DNA of 64,000 bases from UBA6107 sp034430175 (GTDB taxonomy: Bacteria; Chloroflexota; Anaerolineae; Anaerolineales; Anaerolineaceae). The position numbers and the translations under genes were made by a program. Where the stretch lies: positions 1-64,000 of the forward strand of contig DAOUFI010000010.1 of the NCBI GenBank assembly GCA_034430175.1. The letters are read 5' to 3'. Below are positions 18,310 through 27,613 of the stretch, piece by piece. The notes beneath the pieces were generated by a model. It was given only the letters and a program-made list of their open reading frames with translations. It was not told the DNA's origin and made no database searches. Within the stretch, counting starts at the first letter, position 1. Each line of letters begins with the position of its first letter.

Positions 18310-21300
18310 ATGCCACGTCAAAATTCTCAAAACGATCAAGCTCAAAACGGTATTGCAGGAATCTCTCAAAGCGCGACAAAACGCTTCGATGTCAAACCCA
18401 GAGAACCATGGAATCTGCCAGAGGCTCCGGTGGAACTACCCGGTCCGGGTGAATTACCCGGCCAACCCCCTTCTGTCAATCTGCTCACCTCCATTCTGCC
18501 GCCCGCATTGATGCTGATAGTAGCAATCATTACCTTAATCAATAATCCGAATAATATTACAGCCGCTATCAGCATGCTGGTCATGGGTCTTGGTTTTCCA
18601 TTGGCGAATCTTATTGGGGTCTCGGCACAGAAGAAAAAATATCAAAAAGGGCTTGAAGATCGAGAAGCAAATTACCACTCCATTCTTGAAAATGAACGTA
18701 GAAAATTATTCTTTCTAGTCCAGGAACAGCGTCAGATATTAGAGACTGAATATCCCAGTCTGGAAGCACTAAGCAATATTGCTTTAGAACACACAAAGAG
18801 ATTATGGTGGCGCCGCCCCACTGATGCGGATTTTCTGTCTGTTCGAATTGGCAAAGGAATCGGAAAACTATCTTTTACTATCCAACCACCTAAAATCGCT
18901 TCTCAATCCGATCCGTTGATCCCGCTCAGCTATGAGTTGATCAACGAGTTTCAAACCGCGGCGGATATGCCGCTGCTGATGAGCTTAAGCCAGACCGGCA
19001 GTGTGGCGATTGCCGGCAACAACCAGAACATGGTCCAAAAATTTGCCCGACGTATGATCATCGACCTGATTGTGCATCACTCACCGCGTGATCTGAACAT
19101 CGCGCTGCTCGCCAACACCAAAGGCGCCGAAGAACGCTGGTCCTGGTTGAAGTGGGTACCCCATACCGGAGCCCTTTCGAGTGATGGTCACCAGCAACGG
19201 CTAAATTTTTCAGAGAGCCAGATCGATGAGTACTTAAAGTGGCTGCAAGATGAACTTAATAATCGGATGGGACAGGATGATCGCGTGGTGAACAAACGAA
19301 GATCATCCCGAAGCGCTCTCGTTGTTCTGCTTGATGATGACAACCTGGCGAGACAAACCCCGGAAATCGCCCAAATAGCCCAATACGGTTTCGAAAATGG
19401 CATTTACCTGATCTTTATCGGCGGTCAAAATTGGCCAAGGGAATGCCGGTCGCGTATCGATATCACCAGCGAGAAAGAATTCACACTAACGCAGACCTGG
19501 AATATCAGCGCTAAGGATTCCCGTCTCAGCGGTGAATTTGAACCCGTGTCCATCGAAGTTTGCGAGAAAATCGCCCGTTCCCTTGCCAGTCTCGATGTTC
19601 CCGGTGGCCAATCCATCGTTCAATTACCCGAAAGCATCCGTGTCTCTCAGGTGCTCGGGGCCAGTCCTCTTTCACTGGACACGATTAAAGAACGTTGGAC
19701 ACGAAATTTCGCGCCTTCCGATCTGTTAAAATTCCCCATTGGCGTAAGGGCCGGCCGCGAGACCCTGGAACCCATGATTCTGGACCTTCGTCCATCCGGA
19801 TTGGGCGGAGAGCAGGCTTTCCATACGGTCCTGTTCGGCACAACGGGCAGCGGAAAAAGTGTCTGCATGCAATCCATGATCCTGTCTGCCGCGTTTCTGT
19901 ACCCACCTTCCGTCCTGAATTTCCTTCTGATGGACTTCAAAGGCGGTGCCTCCGCGCTGACCCGCCTCAAAGAGCTTGGTTTGCCCCATTGCGTGGGAAA
20001 CGTGACCGATCTAAACCCGGAATTAACCAAACGTGCCTTGACCGCACTGGACAGCGAGTTTAAACGAAGGAAACAGATTTTCGAGAAAGTCGGAAACCCT
20101 GAAAACCTGTTTGTTCTGAATGAGAGATATCCTGACCGGGCATTACCACATCTACTCATCGTCCTCGATGAGTTTTCCAAAGGGTTTGAACTCCTTCCAG
20201 AGATGCAGCCCGTATTGCATACCCTGGTTTCTCAAGGCCGCGCCCTGGGGATGTACCTGTTGCTTGCGAATCAAAAAGCAACAAATGCCGTCGATAGTCT
20301 TCTGGCAAATATCGGCTGGCGAATCGTCCTCCGCGTTGAAGGGAAAGACGAAATGCGGTTGATCGATGGTTCGCTTCCCATCACCAGCCGTCCCGGACAT
20401 GGATACGTTCGGGTTAAGGAACAGGTTTATGAATTCCAGGCAGCACGATCAGACCAGCAGGTGCAAAAAGCCTCGGCAACTGTCGTGGATGAATTCAAGA
20501 TCAATGAAATTATGCCAGATGGCAGCCTACAGAAAATCTATACTTATACAGATTCACTGGTACATACTGATACCATCGCCGCTCCGAAATTATCAGAATT
20601 AGAAGCCTATGTCAGCTTAATGATCAAGTGCCAGAAGGAACTTAACATCAAACCCGCTCGACCGATCTATATCGACCCGTTACCGGATGAGATTGATCTA
20701 ACGGAATTATTGGCTGATTCTGAAGTGAAGAAACAGTATGTCGATGGGAAATGGGAACTCAAGAAACACGATGATCGCACACCTGTCGTTCCAATTGGTT
20801 ACCTGGATATCCCGGAAGAAAGTCTGCAAACGCCGCTCAATATCGACTTCTCGGATAAAGATGGACATTTATGGATTATTGGCGCGCCTGGCAGCGGCAA
20901 GGCGATGACCCTTACCTCTCTGATCCTTTCGATCGCGCAGGTCAATACGCCCGAAGAAGCCCAGATTTATATCCTGGAATTCGGCGCCGGGGAACTCAAA
21001 CCTTTGGAAGAAATACCACATGTTGGCAATGTCATCCGTGTAGGTGAAAAGGAAAAAGTACAACGCCTGTTAAATTACCTTGACCAGGAATTCGAAAAAC
21101 GCACTGCCCATGAAAATACTATTACCGATGCGTTCATCACCGCGTATCCGGATATTTATCTGGTTATCAACAATTTTGCCGAGATGACCGCAAATTACCA
21201 GGATGAAATCGTGAAACTGTCTCGATTCGGGCGCGATGGAAAAGCCGCCGGGATCCATCTGATTATCTCAACAAACCGCGGGCTCGATCTTGCCCGTTCA

Positions 21301-22290
21301 CTTTCCAGTATTATTGCCAGGCGGCTGGTTTTGCAATTAGCTAATACAGACGAGTACATAGACATCATCAACAAGAAAGCTCCGGACCTGAGTTCGACTG
21401 CCAAGGGGCATGGCATCTGGATGGACGCGGATATTCACGAGTGCCAGGTGGCAGGTTTCAATGGATCAGTAAAAACCTTTGCCAGGGAAATGTCCAAGAC
21501 TTGGACAGGAAAACGACCATATAAGATCGAAACGATGCCAGGCTGTATCTCCAACGCAGAGTTGCTTCAGAGACAGAAAGCGAAGAAATTCAGCTCTGGC
21601 GCGCACATCCCGGTGGGGATCGCGTACGAATCGCTCGACGTCATCTGTCCAGACCTGCTGCGGGAGCTGCCCACCTGGTTGATTCTGGGTGGACGGGAAT
21701 CAGGTAAGAGTAATTTCCTGGCTTGCGTAGCCGAATCCGTGTTACAAAGCGAACCCGGTGTCTGGAAAGTCAACACCTTCTCGCTACGGCGTTCGCCATT
21801 GGCTGCCAATGTCAAGAAGCTGGATAGCGTTGAAAGTTTCAATACGATTAAAACCGTTGCGACACGATTCCACGAATTAATGAAAGTGATCAGCGAACAT
21901 GAAGAATGCGAAAGCTGTCGCTACCTGTTATTGATCGATGACCTGGGTGCCTTCTTCGAGCCAGGAGCTGAAGAAGCCAACCTGGCACTGAACAACTTCG
22001 TCAACGCAACCGTGGTACGCCGCGATGTGTTCATCATGGCGACTGGTGTTGCCGATGAGTTGCGCACCCAGCTTACCACACCGATCATGAAACAGTTGCG
22101 TCAAAATCATGTCGGTCTTTCACTGTCGAAAGACGCCTTTGATCTCGATTGGTTGGGCGCTCAAATGCCGGTGGAATACAAGAAGATGGAATACCCGGTC
22201 GGCCGCGGCTTTTTTGTGAGCAAGGGCAAGCAGGTTTTCATTCAGACGCCTTTCTTCGGTGAATGTGGCAAAAAAAATGAGAATGGATAG
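18310..22290 (+). CDS. essC: EssC/EccC-like FtsK/SpoIIIE ATPase of a type VII-like secretion system
   Basis: The membrane motor of T7SSs. Residues 59-78 and 83-103 are two TM helices. Three FtsK/SpoIIIE domains follow, with P-loops GTTGSGKS (510-517), GAPGSGKA (858-865; Ala where Ser/Thr is expected) and GGRESGKS (1127-1134). Walker B is clear in domain 1 (LLIVLDEF) and domain 3 (LLLIDDL) but degenerate in domain 2 (YLVINNF). The N-terminal FHA pair of Firmicutes EssC is absent; FHA domains are found instead in two separate island proteins. I start at ATG 18310, after AGGA; it gives 1326 aa. A TTG upstream lies inside the hairpin. WXG100 genes lie on both sides. Confidence 0.93.
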   Translation: MPRQNSQNDQAQNGIAGISQSATKRFDVKPREPWNLPEAPVELPGPGELPGQPPSVNLLTSILPPALMLIVAIITLINNPNNITAAISMLVMGLGFPLANLIGVSAQKKKYQKGLEDREANYHSILENERRKLFFLVQEQRQILETEYPSLEALSNIALEHTKRLWWRRPTDADFLSVRIGKGIGKLSFTIQPPKIASQSDPLIPLSYELINEFQTAADMPLLMSLSQTGSVAIAGNNQNMVQKFARRMIIDLIVHHSPRDLNIALLANTKGAEERWSWLKWVPHTGALSSDGHQQRLNFSESQIDEYLKWLQDELNNRMGQDDRVVNKRRSSRSALVVLLDDDNLARQTPEIAQIAQYGFENGIYLIFIGGQNWPRECRSRIDITSEKEFTLTQTWNISAKDSRLSGEFEPVSIEVCEKIARSLASLDVPGGQSIVQLPESIRVSQVLGASPLSLDTIKERWTRNFAPSDLLKFPIGVRAGRETLEPMILDLRPSGLGGEQAFHTVLFGTTGSGKSVCMQSMILSAAFLYPPSVLNFLLMDFKGGASALTRLKELGLPHCVGNVTDLNPELTKRALTALDSEFKRRKQIFEKVGNPENLFVLNERYPDRALPHLLIVLDEFSKGFELLPEMQPVLHTLVSQGRALGMYLLLANQKATNAVDSLLANIGWRIVLRVEGKDEMRLIDGSLPITSRPGHGYVRVKEQVYEFQAARSDQQVQKASATVVDEFKINEIMPDGSLQKIYTYTDSLVHTDTIAAPKLSELEAYVSLMIKCQKELNIKPARPIYIDPLPDEIDLTELLADSEVKKQYVDGKWELKKHDDRTPVVPIGYLDIPEESLQTPLNIDFSDKDGHLWIIGAPGSGKAMTLTSLILSIAQVNTPEEAQIYILEFGAGELKPLEEIPHVGNVIRVGEKEKVQRLLNYLDQEFEKRTAHENTITDAFITAYPDIYLVINNFAEMTANYQDEIVKLSRFGRDGKAAGIHLIISTNRGLDLARSLSSIIARRLVLQLANTDEYIDIINKKAPDLSSTAKGHGIWMDADIHECQVAGFNGSVKTFAREMSKTWTGKRPYKIETMPGCISNAELLQRQKAKKFSSGAHIPVGIAYESLDVICPDLLRELPTWLILGGRESGKSNFLACVAESVLQSEPGVWKVNTFSLRRSPLAANVKKLDSVESFNTIKTVATRFHELMKVISEHEECESCRYLLLIDDLGAFFEPGAEEANLALNNFVNATVVRRDVFIMATGVADELRTQLTTPIMKQLRQNHVGLSLSKDAFDLDWLGAQMPVEYKKMEYPVGRGFFVSKGKQVFIQTPFFGECGKKNENG

Positions 22291-22310
22291 AATTTGGTAG
22301 AATATCGAAT

Positions 22311-22604
22311 ATGACCACACTGCACATCGAACCCGAAGAATTACGTGAATCAAGCCGCCGGCTGGAAGCAGCCGCGGTCCAGCTTTTAGACGCGGAGACT
22401 GACCTCCGACACGCCGCGGCCATGCTCGATATAGCCTGGCAGGGTGGAAAGTCTGAGTCTTTTATCAATGAACTGCAAGCCTTGAAAAGCAACCTGCAAG
22501 CCAGGACGGACGAGCTTTACTCATACACCATGATCCTTTTACGCCAGGCAGACAAATGGGATGAGATGGACCAAACCTGGCAGAACCTGTTTCGCAGTTC
22601 GTAG
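22311..22604 (+). CDS. Second WXG100 family protein
   Basis: A 97-aa all-helical protein with the turn IAWQGG (W43, G45) and DKWDEMD (W83, D87) at the end of helix 2. It starts with TLHIEPE, like the other WXG proteins here. It is probably the heterodimer partner of the 17950-18225 product, or a second substrate. It lies 20 nt after essC; a TAGAAT seven nt before the ATG and the lack of a ribosome-binding site leave open an internal leaderless start. Confidence 0.85.
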   Translation: MTTLHIEPEELRESSRRLEAAAVQLLDAETDLRHAAAMLDIAWQGGKSESFINELQALKSNLQARTDELYSYTMILLRQADKWDEMDQTWQNLFRSS

Positions 22605-22662
22605 TTAGAAATCGGTGTAATTTGGGCAGAAGATCAATTCGGCAACTGAGGGAAGAATAATA

Positions 22663-23673
22663 ATGTCGACAATACATATGGATACCGAATACACCCTGCA
22701 ACAAGCAAGGTTTTTGGAACGGCAATCCAATGAACTCAGCAACTACGCGGAAACCCTGCAACGGATTTCTAACAAATTGTCCAGTTCCTGGATAAACGGC
22801 TCACGATCTTCAAGTTATCAGACTGATTTCAATAATTTGATCAACCAATTCGAAACCAGAGCTCAGGAGCTGCAAGTTCTATCAAATCGGGTCAGGCTTG
22901 AGGTCGATGAGTGGCTGACAATGGATTCTCAAGGGCAAACCAAAACCCGCCAGATCAGGGATGGAGGAGGTTGGGGAATTATTGTTGCTCCCTTAATGCC
23001 AATTATCAATTTAGTCAAAGGGAATCTTGATCCGAATACCCTGACCGAAACCAGAGACTACTTGCTAAATACCCCTGATGGAATTGAACTTGAGCGACTG
23101 GCAATTGAAAAAGGCATTAAGTTCGTATTCGAAGATGGTTCATTCATCGGCGATCCCAACGGTAAGGAGATTCTGATCCATTTTGGAAAAACGGGGGATT
23201 ATGATGGATATTACGATATTAATAATAAGAGTGAGATCGTGATCAGCGATGATCTTTCATGGACTGGGAAAGGTGTGGACGCAATGGCTGGGATTATGGG
23301 TCATGAAATGCAGCACGCCATTGACGATGCTGAGGGAAAATATTTCATCCCCAATCTGGCTAATATTACCGATAAATCACAAATTGAAGTATTGACCGGT
23401 CAACAATGGGATTCATATATCGATTCTGAAGTAAGAGCTTACGCACGTGAAGCAAGCATCACTAATGGCACACCATATATCGATGACGGTGTGACCTCCC
23501 CTGCGGAAAGAATAGCATTCTTCCGGGACTATCCCTCCTATGAACATACCTACGAAGCAGCCATCAATGCCAAATACCCGGATTATTCCGCCGACGTTAG
23601 ATTGAACTCGGCCGGTGAAGTCGAAGTCGTACTCACTCCCCTCTCCGGGGCGGCACCTTATGTTCTGGCCTGA
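22663..23673 (+). CDS. WXG-like N-terminus fused to HExxH metallopeptidase-like domain (T7SS-type effector)
   Basis: Residues 1-90 form a WXG100-like hairpin (STIHMDTE start; turn SSWINGS, W43, with W-x-x-G rather than W-x-G; VDEWLTMD, W84, D88). After a linker, a zinc-protease motif HEMQH is at 214-218, with Glu256 in DSEVRAY about 40 residues later as the likely third zinc ligand. There is no signal peptide. The substrate is unknown; the fold resembles toxin-type metallopeptidases at the C-terminus of polymorphic toxins. The gene after it starts one nt past the stop, as expected for a toxin-partner pair. Confidence 0.75.
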   Translation: MSTIHMDTEYTLQQARFLERQSNELSNYAETLQRISNKLSSSWINGSRSSSYQTDFNNLINQFETRAQELQVLSNRVRLEVDEWLTMDSQGQTKTRQIRDGGGWGIIVAPLMPIINLVKGNLDPNTLTETRDYLLNTPDGIELERLAIEKGIKFVFEDGSFIGDPNGKEILIHFGKTGDYDGYYDINNKSEIVISDDLSWTGKGVDAMAGIMGHEMQHAIDDAEGKYFIPNLANITDKSQIEVLTGQQWDSYIDSEVRAYAREASITNGTPYIDDGVTSPAERIAFFRDYPSYEHTYEAAINAKYPDYSADVRLNSAGEVEVVLTPLSGAAPYVLA

Positions 23674-23674
23674 A

Positions 23675-24151
23675 ATGGATAATTCAATGAGCGATGAAAA
23701 GAAACCTTCAATCAAGACCCTTCAATATGCTGGAGCTGGCGTATCGTTCAATTACCCCGATGGGGGTAAGGTTGTTGAAATCGGACACGCGGACGGCAGC
23801 AAGGTCGTCCGGCTGCTGGGATTGATCCAGGGGAAGCCGCTCAATGTGGATATCGAGATACTCTCTTACGTCAAGGACGCGAAAGAAGAGTTGACGCGAT
23901 TGGCCGCGGTGGATCGGATCTCGTTCCCGAACGAGACTGTAGCCCCCTACGAGATCCAAATGGGCAAACTCAAAGGATGGCGGTTCATCTACCGCGCCAC
24001 CGATGGTGGCCGTGATTGCGGTTATATGGATATCGTTCTGGTCAACACAAAGAACGGTGTTTATCGTGTTACCATGAACCCCTCGGTGGATCAATACGAT
24101 CAGGCAAGAATTGTTTTTGATATCGTGCTAAATGATTTTGAGGTCATTTAG
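23675..24151 (+). CDS. Small protein coupled to the HEMQH effector (candidate immunity/chaperone)
   Basis: A 158-aa soluble protein that I cannot assign. It begins one nt after the effector stop (ATG 23675; a second ATG at 23687 is possible). The pattern is mixed alpha/beta, with an N-terminal GVSFNYPDGGKVV strand, a central helix rich in acidic residues, and a C-terminal Y/W-containing strand set followed by an amphipathic helix (about 140-155). This is loosely like DcrB/PsbP-type folds. It has no signal peptide or TM segment. Position suggests that it binds the preceding metallopeptidase, as immunity protein or export chaperone; this is inference from position alone. Confidence 0.6.
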   Translation: MDNSMSDEKKPSIKTLQYAGAGVSFNYPDGGKVVEIGHADGSKVVRLLGLIQGKPLNVDIEILSYVKDAKEELTRLAAVDRISFPNETVAPYEIQMGKLKGWRFIYRATDGGRDCGYMDIVLVNTKNGVYRVTMNPSVDQYDQARIVFDIVLNDFEVI

Positions 24152-24185
24152 GTACATCAACCTGATATATTTTTGGAGCTCGCCC

Positions 24186-24782
24186 ATGCCGAATGTTTAC
24201 ATTACTCTTGAATGCGAAGATAAGCAAATACGTGATCTGGCCGTCCCGCTCGACGTCCCCAGCCGGATCCTCTGCAAAGCGCTCGTCAAGGCGCTGGACC
24301 AGGAAGGGACATTTGAAGAGAGCTTCTCCCTACTGGAGGAACGTCCGGAAGGGACCCGACAGATCCCCGCGGAAGCCACCCTGGGTGATGCTGAAATTTA
24401 CAACGGAACGAGATTAAAGCTCATCTCAGAACACAACCTGAAATCGCAACTGAAACCGCCGGTTATTACTTGCATCGTATTACCAGACGGAAGAGAAATT
24501 CCACTCACCGATGGGCTGACAAAAATTGGCCGCACGGACATCAAACACAACATTTTGCCAGATTTAGACCTGACCGAGTTTGACACGATGAAGATCTCGT
24601 CGCGAAAACACGCCATCATCAACGGAAGTCAGAACAACTACACGATCACCGATGAATCCAGTTCCAACGGAACATTCCTAAACGATCAACGTCTGGAAGT
24701 CGGACAGCCAATGCATCTGAAGGACGGCGACACGATCTCCTTTGGCCGCAACGGCGTCAGAGTGAAGTTCAAGCGGGGATAA
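24186..24782 (+). CDS. EsaB/YukD-like ubiquitin-fold domain fused to FHA domain
   Basis: A 198-aa cytoplasmic protein. Residues 1-80 fit the ubiquitin-like YukD/EsaB fold (NVYITLECEDKQI start, GTRLKLI end), an accessory component of T7SSs. Residues about 95-195 are a canonical FHA domain with KIGRTD, SSRKHA and SSNGTFLN, the phosphothreonine-binding residues. Fusion of the two would bring the machine under control of Ser/Thr phosphorylation by the island kinases. The ATG at 24186 follows TTGGAG; upstream in-frame sequence overlaps the previous gene and lacks a site. It closes the rightward gene set. Confidence 0.85.
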   Translation: MPNVYITLECEDKQIRDLAVPLDVPSRILCKALVKALDQEGTFEESFSLLEERPEGTRQIPAEATLGDAEIYNGTRLKLISEHNLKSQLKPPVITCIVLPDGREIPLTDGLTKIGRTDIKHNILPDLDLTEFDTMKISSRKHAIINGSQNNYTITDESSSNGTFLNDQRLEVGQPMHLKDGDTISFGRNGVRVKFKRG

Positions 24783-24833
24783 TTGAATCGAATTTTCAAA
24801 AATGGATTCCGATTAGGAGTCCTTTTTACGTAT

Positions 24834-26764
24834 TCATTCTGCGGGCATGGCACAACGAAAACCGGTATTGTTCAACGCTGCATTTGGGAAACCAAAACTC
24901 CGATATGCGGTCATCAAGCTGTTTGAACCATTTTGCCAGGAACCACCACGCAATGATCGATATTTGGAATCTGTTGTTACAAGAGGATTGTCTTTGGGAT
25001 TCTGCAAATATAAATAATATTCATTTTCGATGTAATAATCTGCAACCCATTCCCAAACATTACCGGCCATATCCAGGGCTCCATACGGACTGGCACCTGA
25101 AGGATAACTACCCACTTCCATTGTATCACCTACAAGGTTGCCGTAATTAGCCAGACTCTCATTAATTGGATCGTTTCCCCACGGAAATGAACTTCCATCC
25201 GTTCCCCTGGCTGCCTTCTCCCATTGGGCTTCTGTGGGTAAATGTTTACCAGCCCAATAACAAAACGCGTTCGCTTGATCCCAAGTAACATTGGTTACCG
25301 GATAGTTATCATAACTAGAATTTTCATAATAAGAATCCCGGGTATTTGATGAATAACTGGCTGGATGGGTGCAACTTCCAGCGTCAACGCATTTTTTGTA
25401 CATTTTATTAGTGACTTCTGTTTTATCAATCCAATACGCATCCAAATAGACAGTGTGTTGTGGATGCTCATTATAATTTCCAACACCATCCGGTGATCCC
25501 ATTATGAAATTTCCAGCGGGTACATATACCATGGTCATTTCATCAATCTCGCTCACTTCGATCGATCCTGTGTCCCTCATTACCGCAGCAAACCAGCCGC
25601 TGGCAAACCCAATGGTCATGAACAAAAGGATGACACCTGCAAAACTTACTGCTGCTACCTGCCAAAATTTCTTATTCTTTCTTTTCGAAATCGTTTTGTC
25701 TCCCGAAAGAGGTGGAAGGACAGGTTCATCCGGAACAGGCAGTGGTTCATTAATCCCTTTGAAGTCCTCCGAATTGGCTTTTTGGTTTTGATCATCCGGT
25801 ATGAGATTAACCTCGGTACCTTTATTTTTTTGCTCATCAAATGCCGTTTCAATAAATGTACCATCTGGTTCAAGCTTTTCATCTGATACTTCGGACAATT
25901 GTTGTAACGAACCTTTGAGAGGCTCCTTTTCCTTTTCAAGGTTGTTCAATGCATGAACAAAATTATTCATGCTCTGATAACGGTCAGCCGGATCTTTGGC
26001 CATTGCCTTGAATATCACATGGTCTACATCATTAGGTAAACCCGGGATCAGCTTTCCCGGCACCGGGAATGGATCGTTAACTTGTTTCAACAAGACGGCC
26101 AACGGAGTATCCGCCGCGAATGGCTTTCGTCCGGTAATCAGTTCATAAAAGACGATTCCCAGCGAATAGACATCGGTACGTCCATCCACGGGTTTGCCGA
26201 GCCCCTGCTCAGGAGCCATGTATTCTGGTGTGCCAATACCCACCCCGGTACCCGTCAAAGTTTGTCCATCATCGGAATCGAGCAATTTTGCGATACCAAA
26301 ATCTGTCAAAATAGGTTCACCGGTGCTGGTGATAAGAATATTTGAAGGCTTCACATCCCGGTGGAGAATGTTTTCACTGTGAGCATACGCCAATGCTCGT
26401 CCAACTGGTTCGAGCAACCGAACCGCTGAAGTATAGAGCATCGGTTTTCCAAGTAATTGCTTGAGCGTGCCCCCAGAAATCAGTTCCATTACCAGGTAGG
26501 GACTATCATCATGCTCGCCGTAATCGAGCACTTTAACAATGTTGGGATGGGAGAGAGATGAGCCATGGCTTTGGCTTCGCGCTCAAAACGCTTTAGGATG
26601 CGTTCAATCACCGAGTTGCCGAAAAGGTCATTACGGATCACCTTGATGGCGACATTCCGTTCCAGGCGAGTGTCGTATGCCTTATACACATACGCCATCC
26701 CCCCCGCTCCCAGTTGCTCCACGATGTGGTATCGTCCGATCGATTGTCCAATGAGATTGTTCAT
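24834..26764 (-). pseudogene. Frameshifted Ser/Thr kinase with FGE-sulfatase-like ectodomain
   Basis: The N-terminal kinase lobe is read from ATG 26764 (LIGQSIGRYHIVEQL, GAGGMAYVYKAYD) and the rest continues in another frame from about 26540 down to 24834 (YLVMELISGG, HRDVKPSNIL, DFG). Between them a GA dinucleotide run, (GA)4 at 26551-26558, carries two nt more than the reading frame tolerates: removing one GA restores HLSHPNIVKVLDYGE, the sequence seen in its paralogs. After the kinase come a linker, one TM helix and an FGE-sulfatase/SUMF1-like domain (MVYVPAGNFIMGS to GFRCAMPAE). The downstream part is intact, so the break is recent, reversible by slippage, or a sequencing error. Confidence 0.8.
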
Positions 26765-26838
26765 GTTCTATCCCTTGTCTGCCGGCATGGAGAAGTAAAA
26801 ACCGACAAATTTTTGATCTATTATCCGCGTACCTCGAG

Positions 26839-27612
26839 TTACATCCAGAACCGGTCGAGCATCTTCATCCTATCCACCAGCTGCATCACAACCACCATTT
26901 CATCCATTCCATTACACTGACCAAACCAATCCCCCGCAGAATCGAAAATGAACAGTCCTTGTTTTTGCGGCTCAGTTTCGTTCTTATCGTAATCAAACAA
27001 GCTGATCAATCCAGCGGTTTGGATCAGGTCGATCGATTTTAAATACTCATCCGCCTTATCAGGCTTGAAACCAGCAACAAGAAGCGACTCGCTGGCCATT
27101 TCTCGCGACTTCCACGCCAGACGGATCAGCTCGATCGGTTGAAGGATCGGAAATACACGCTGCTTTACTGATTCTGACAATTTATTGTTCGAAGGAAATA
27201 ACCCAGCCAAAGAATCCACCAGCGATTGGCGATCTTTGTGCAGCGTCAACTGGATCCCTTCTGAAACAAATTCCACAAACAGATAATGACCTTGTTTCTC
27301 ATGGATGGCAAAATGCGACGAGTCTTGTGCCAGAGAAATGGAGTCGATCACCGCCACTTTCTCTGGTTGGCTCAACCAATCCACAAGGAAATAGACCAGC
27401 CTGTCGATCGTGTAGGTTTTGTTGAGATTCTTCCTGGCCCATCCTTTTTTGATGAGTGATTCCCTCCCCTGCTCGATCTCACCGGCCATGCTCGCCAGGT
27501 CAGGTTGTTTTTCATACGGGAATAAGAATGGAAAAGCGTTCTTGCCAAAGATCCGCCCGATCCACAAGACCTCGCCAAATGTAAGTTGAATTGAATAAGT
27601 CTCAAATTTCAT
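26839..27612 (-). CDS. EspG-like T7SS substrate-binding protein (tentative), coupled to the C39 effector
   Basis: A 257-aa soluble protein starting one nt after the stop of the upstream effector (TGA-C-ATG). The order of elements resembles actinobacterial EspG: an N-terminal LTFGEVLWIGRIFG strand/helix, a central PEKVAVIDSISLA, a GHYLFVEFVSEGIQLTL strand pair, a QSLVDSLAGLFP helix, and a C-terminal strand region. EspG proteins are cytosolic chaperones that bind PE/PPE substrates of ESX systems. I see no sequence motif strict enough to be sure; an immunity role is the alternative. Position next to a WXG effector favours a chaperone or partner. Confidence 0.5.
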   Translation of the reverse strand: MKFETYSIQLTFGEVLWIGRIFGKNAFPFLFPYEKQPDLASMAGEIEQGRESLIKKGWARKNLNKTYTIDRLVYFLVDWLSQPEKVAVIDSISLAQDSSHFAIHEKQGHYLFVEFVSEGIQLTLHKDRQSLVDSLAGLFPSNNKLSESVKQRVFPILQPIELIRLAWKSREMASESLLVAGFKPDKADEYLKSIDLIQTAGLISLFDYDKNETEPQKQGLFIFDSAGDWFGQCNGMDEMVVVMQLVDRMKMLDRFWM

Positions 27613-27613
27613 G

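Noticed and set aside
26489..26764. Programmed ribosomal frameshift joining the two kinase frames
   Set aside because: No convincing slippery heptamer or downstream structure; the extra GA in a dinucleotide run explains the break more simply.
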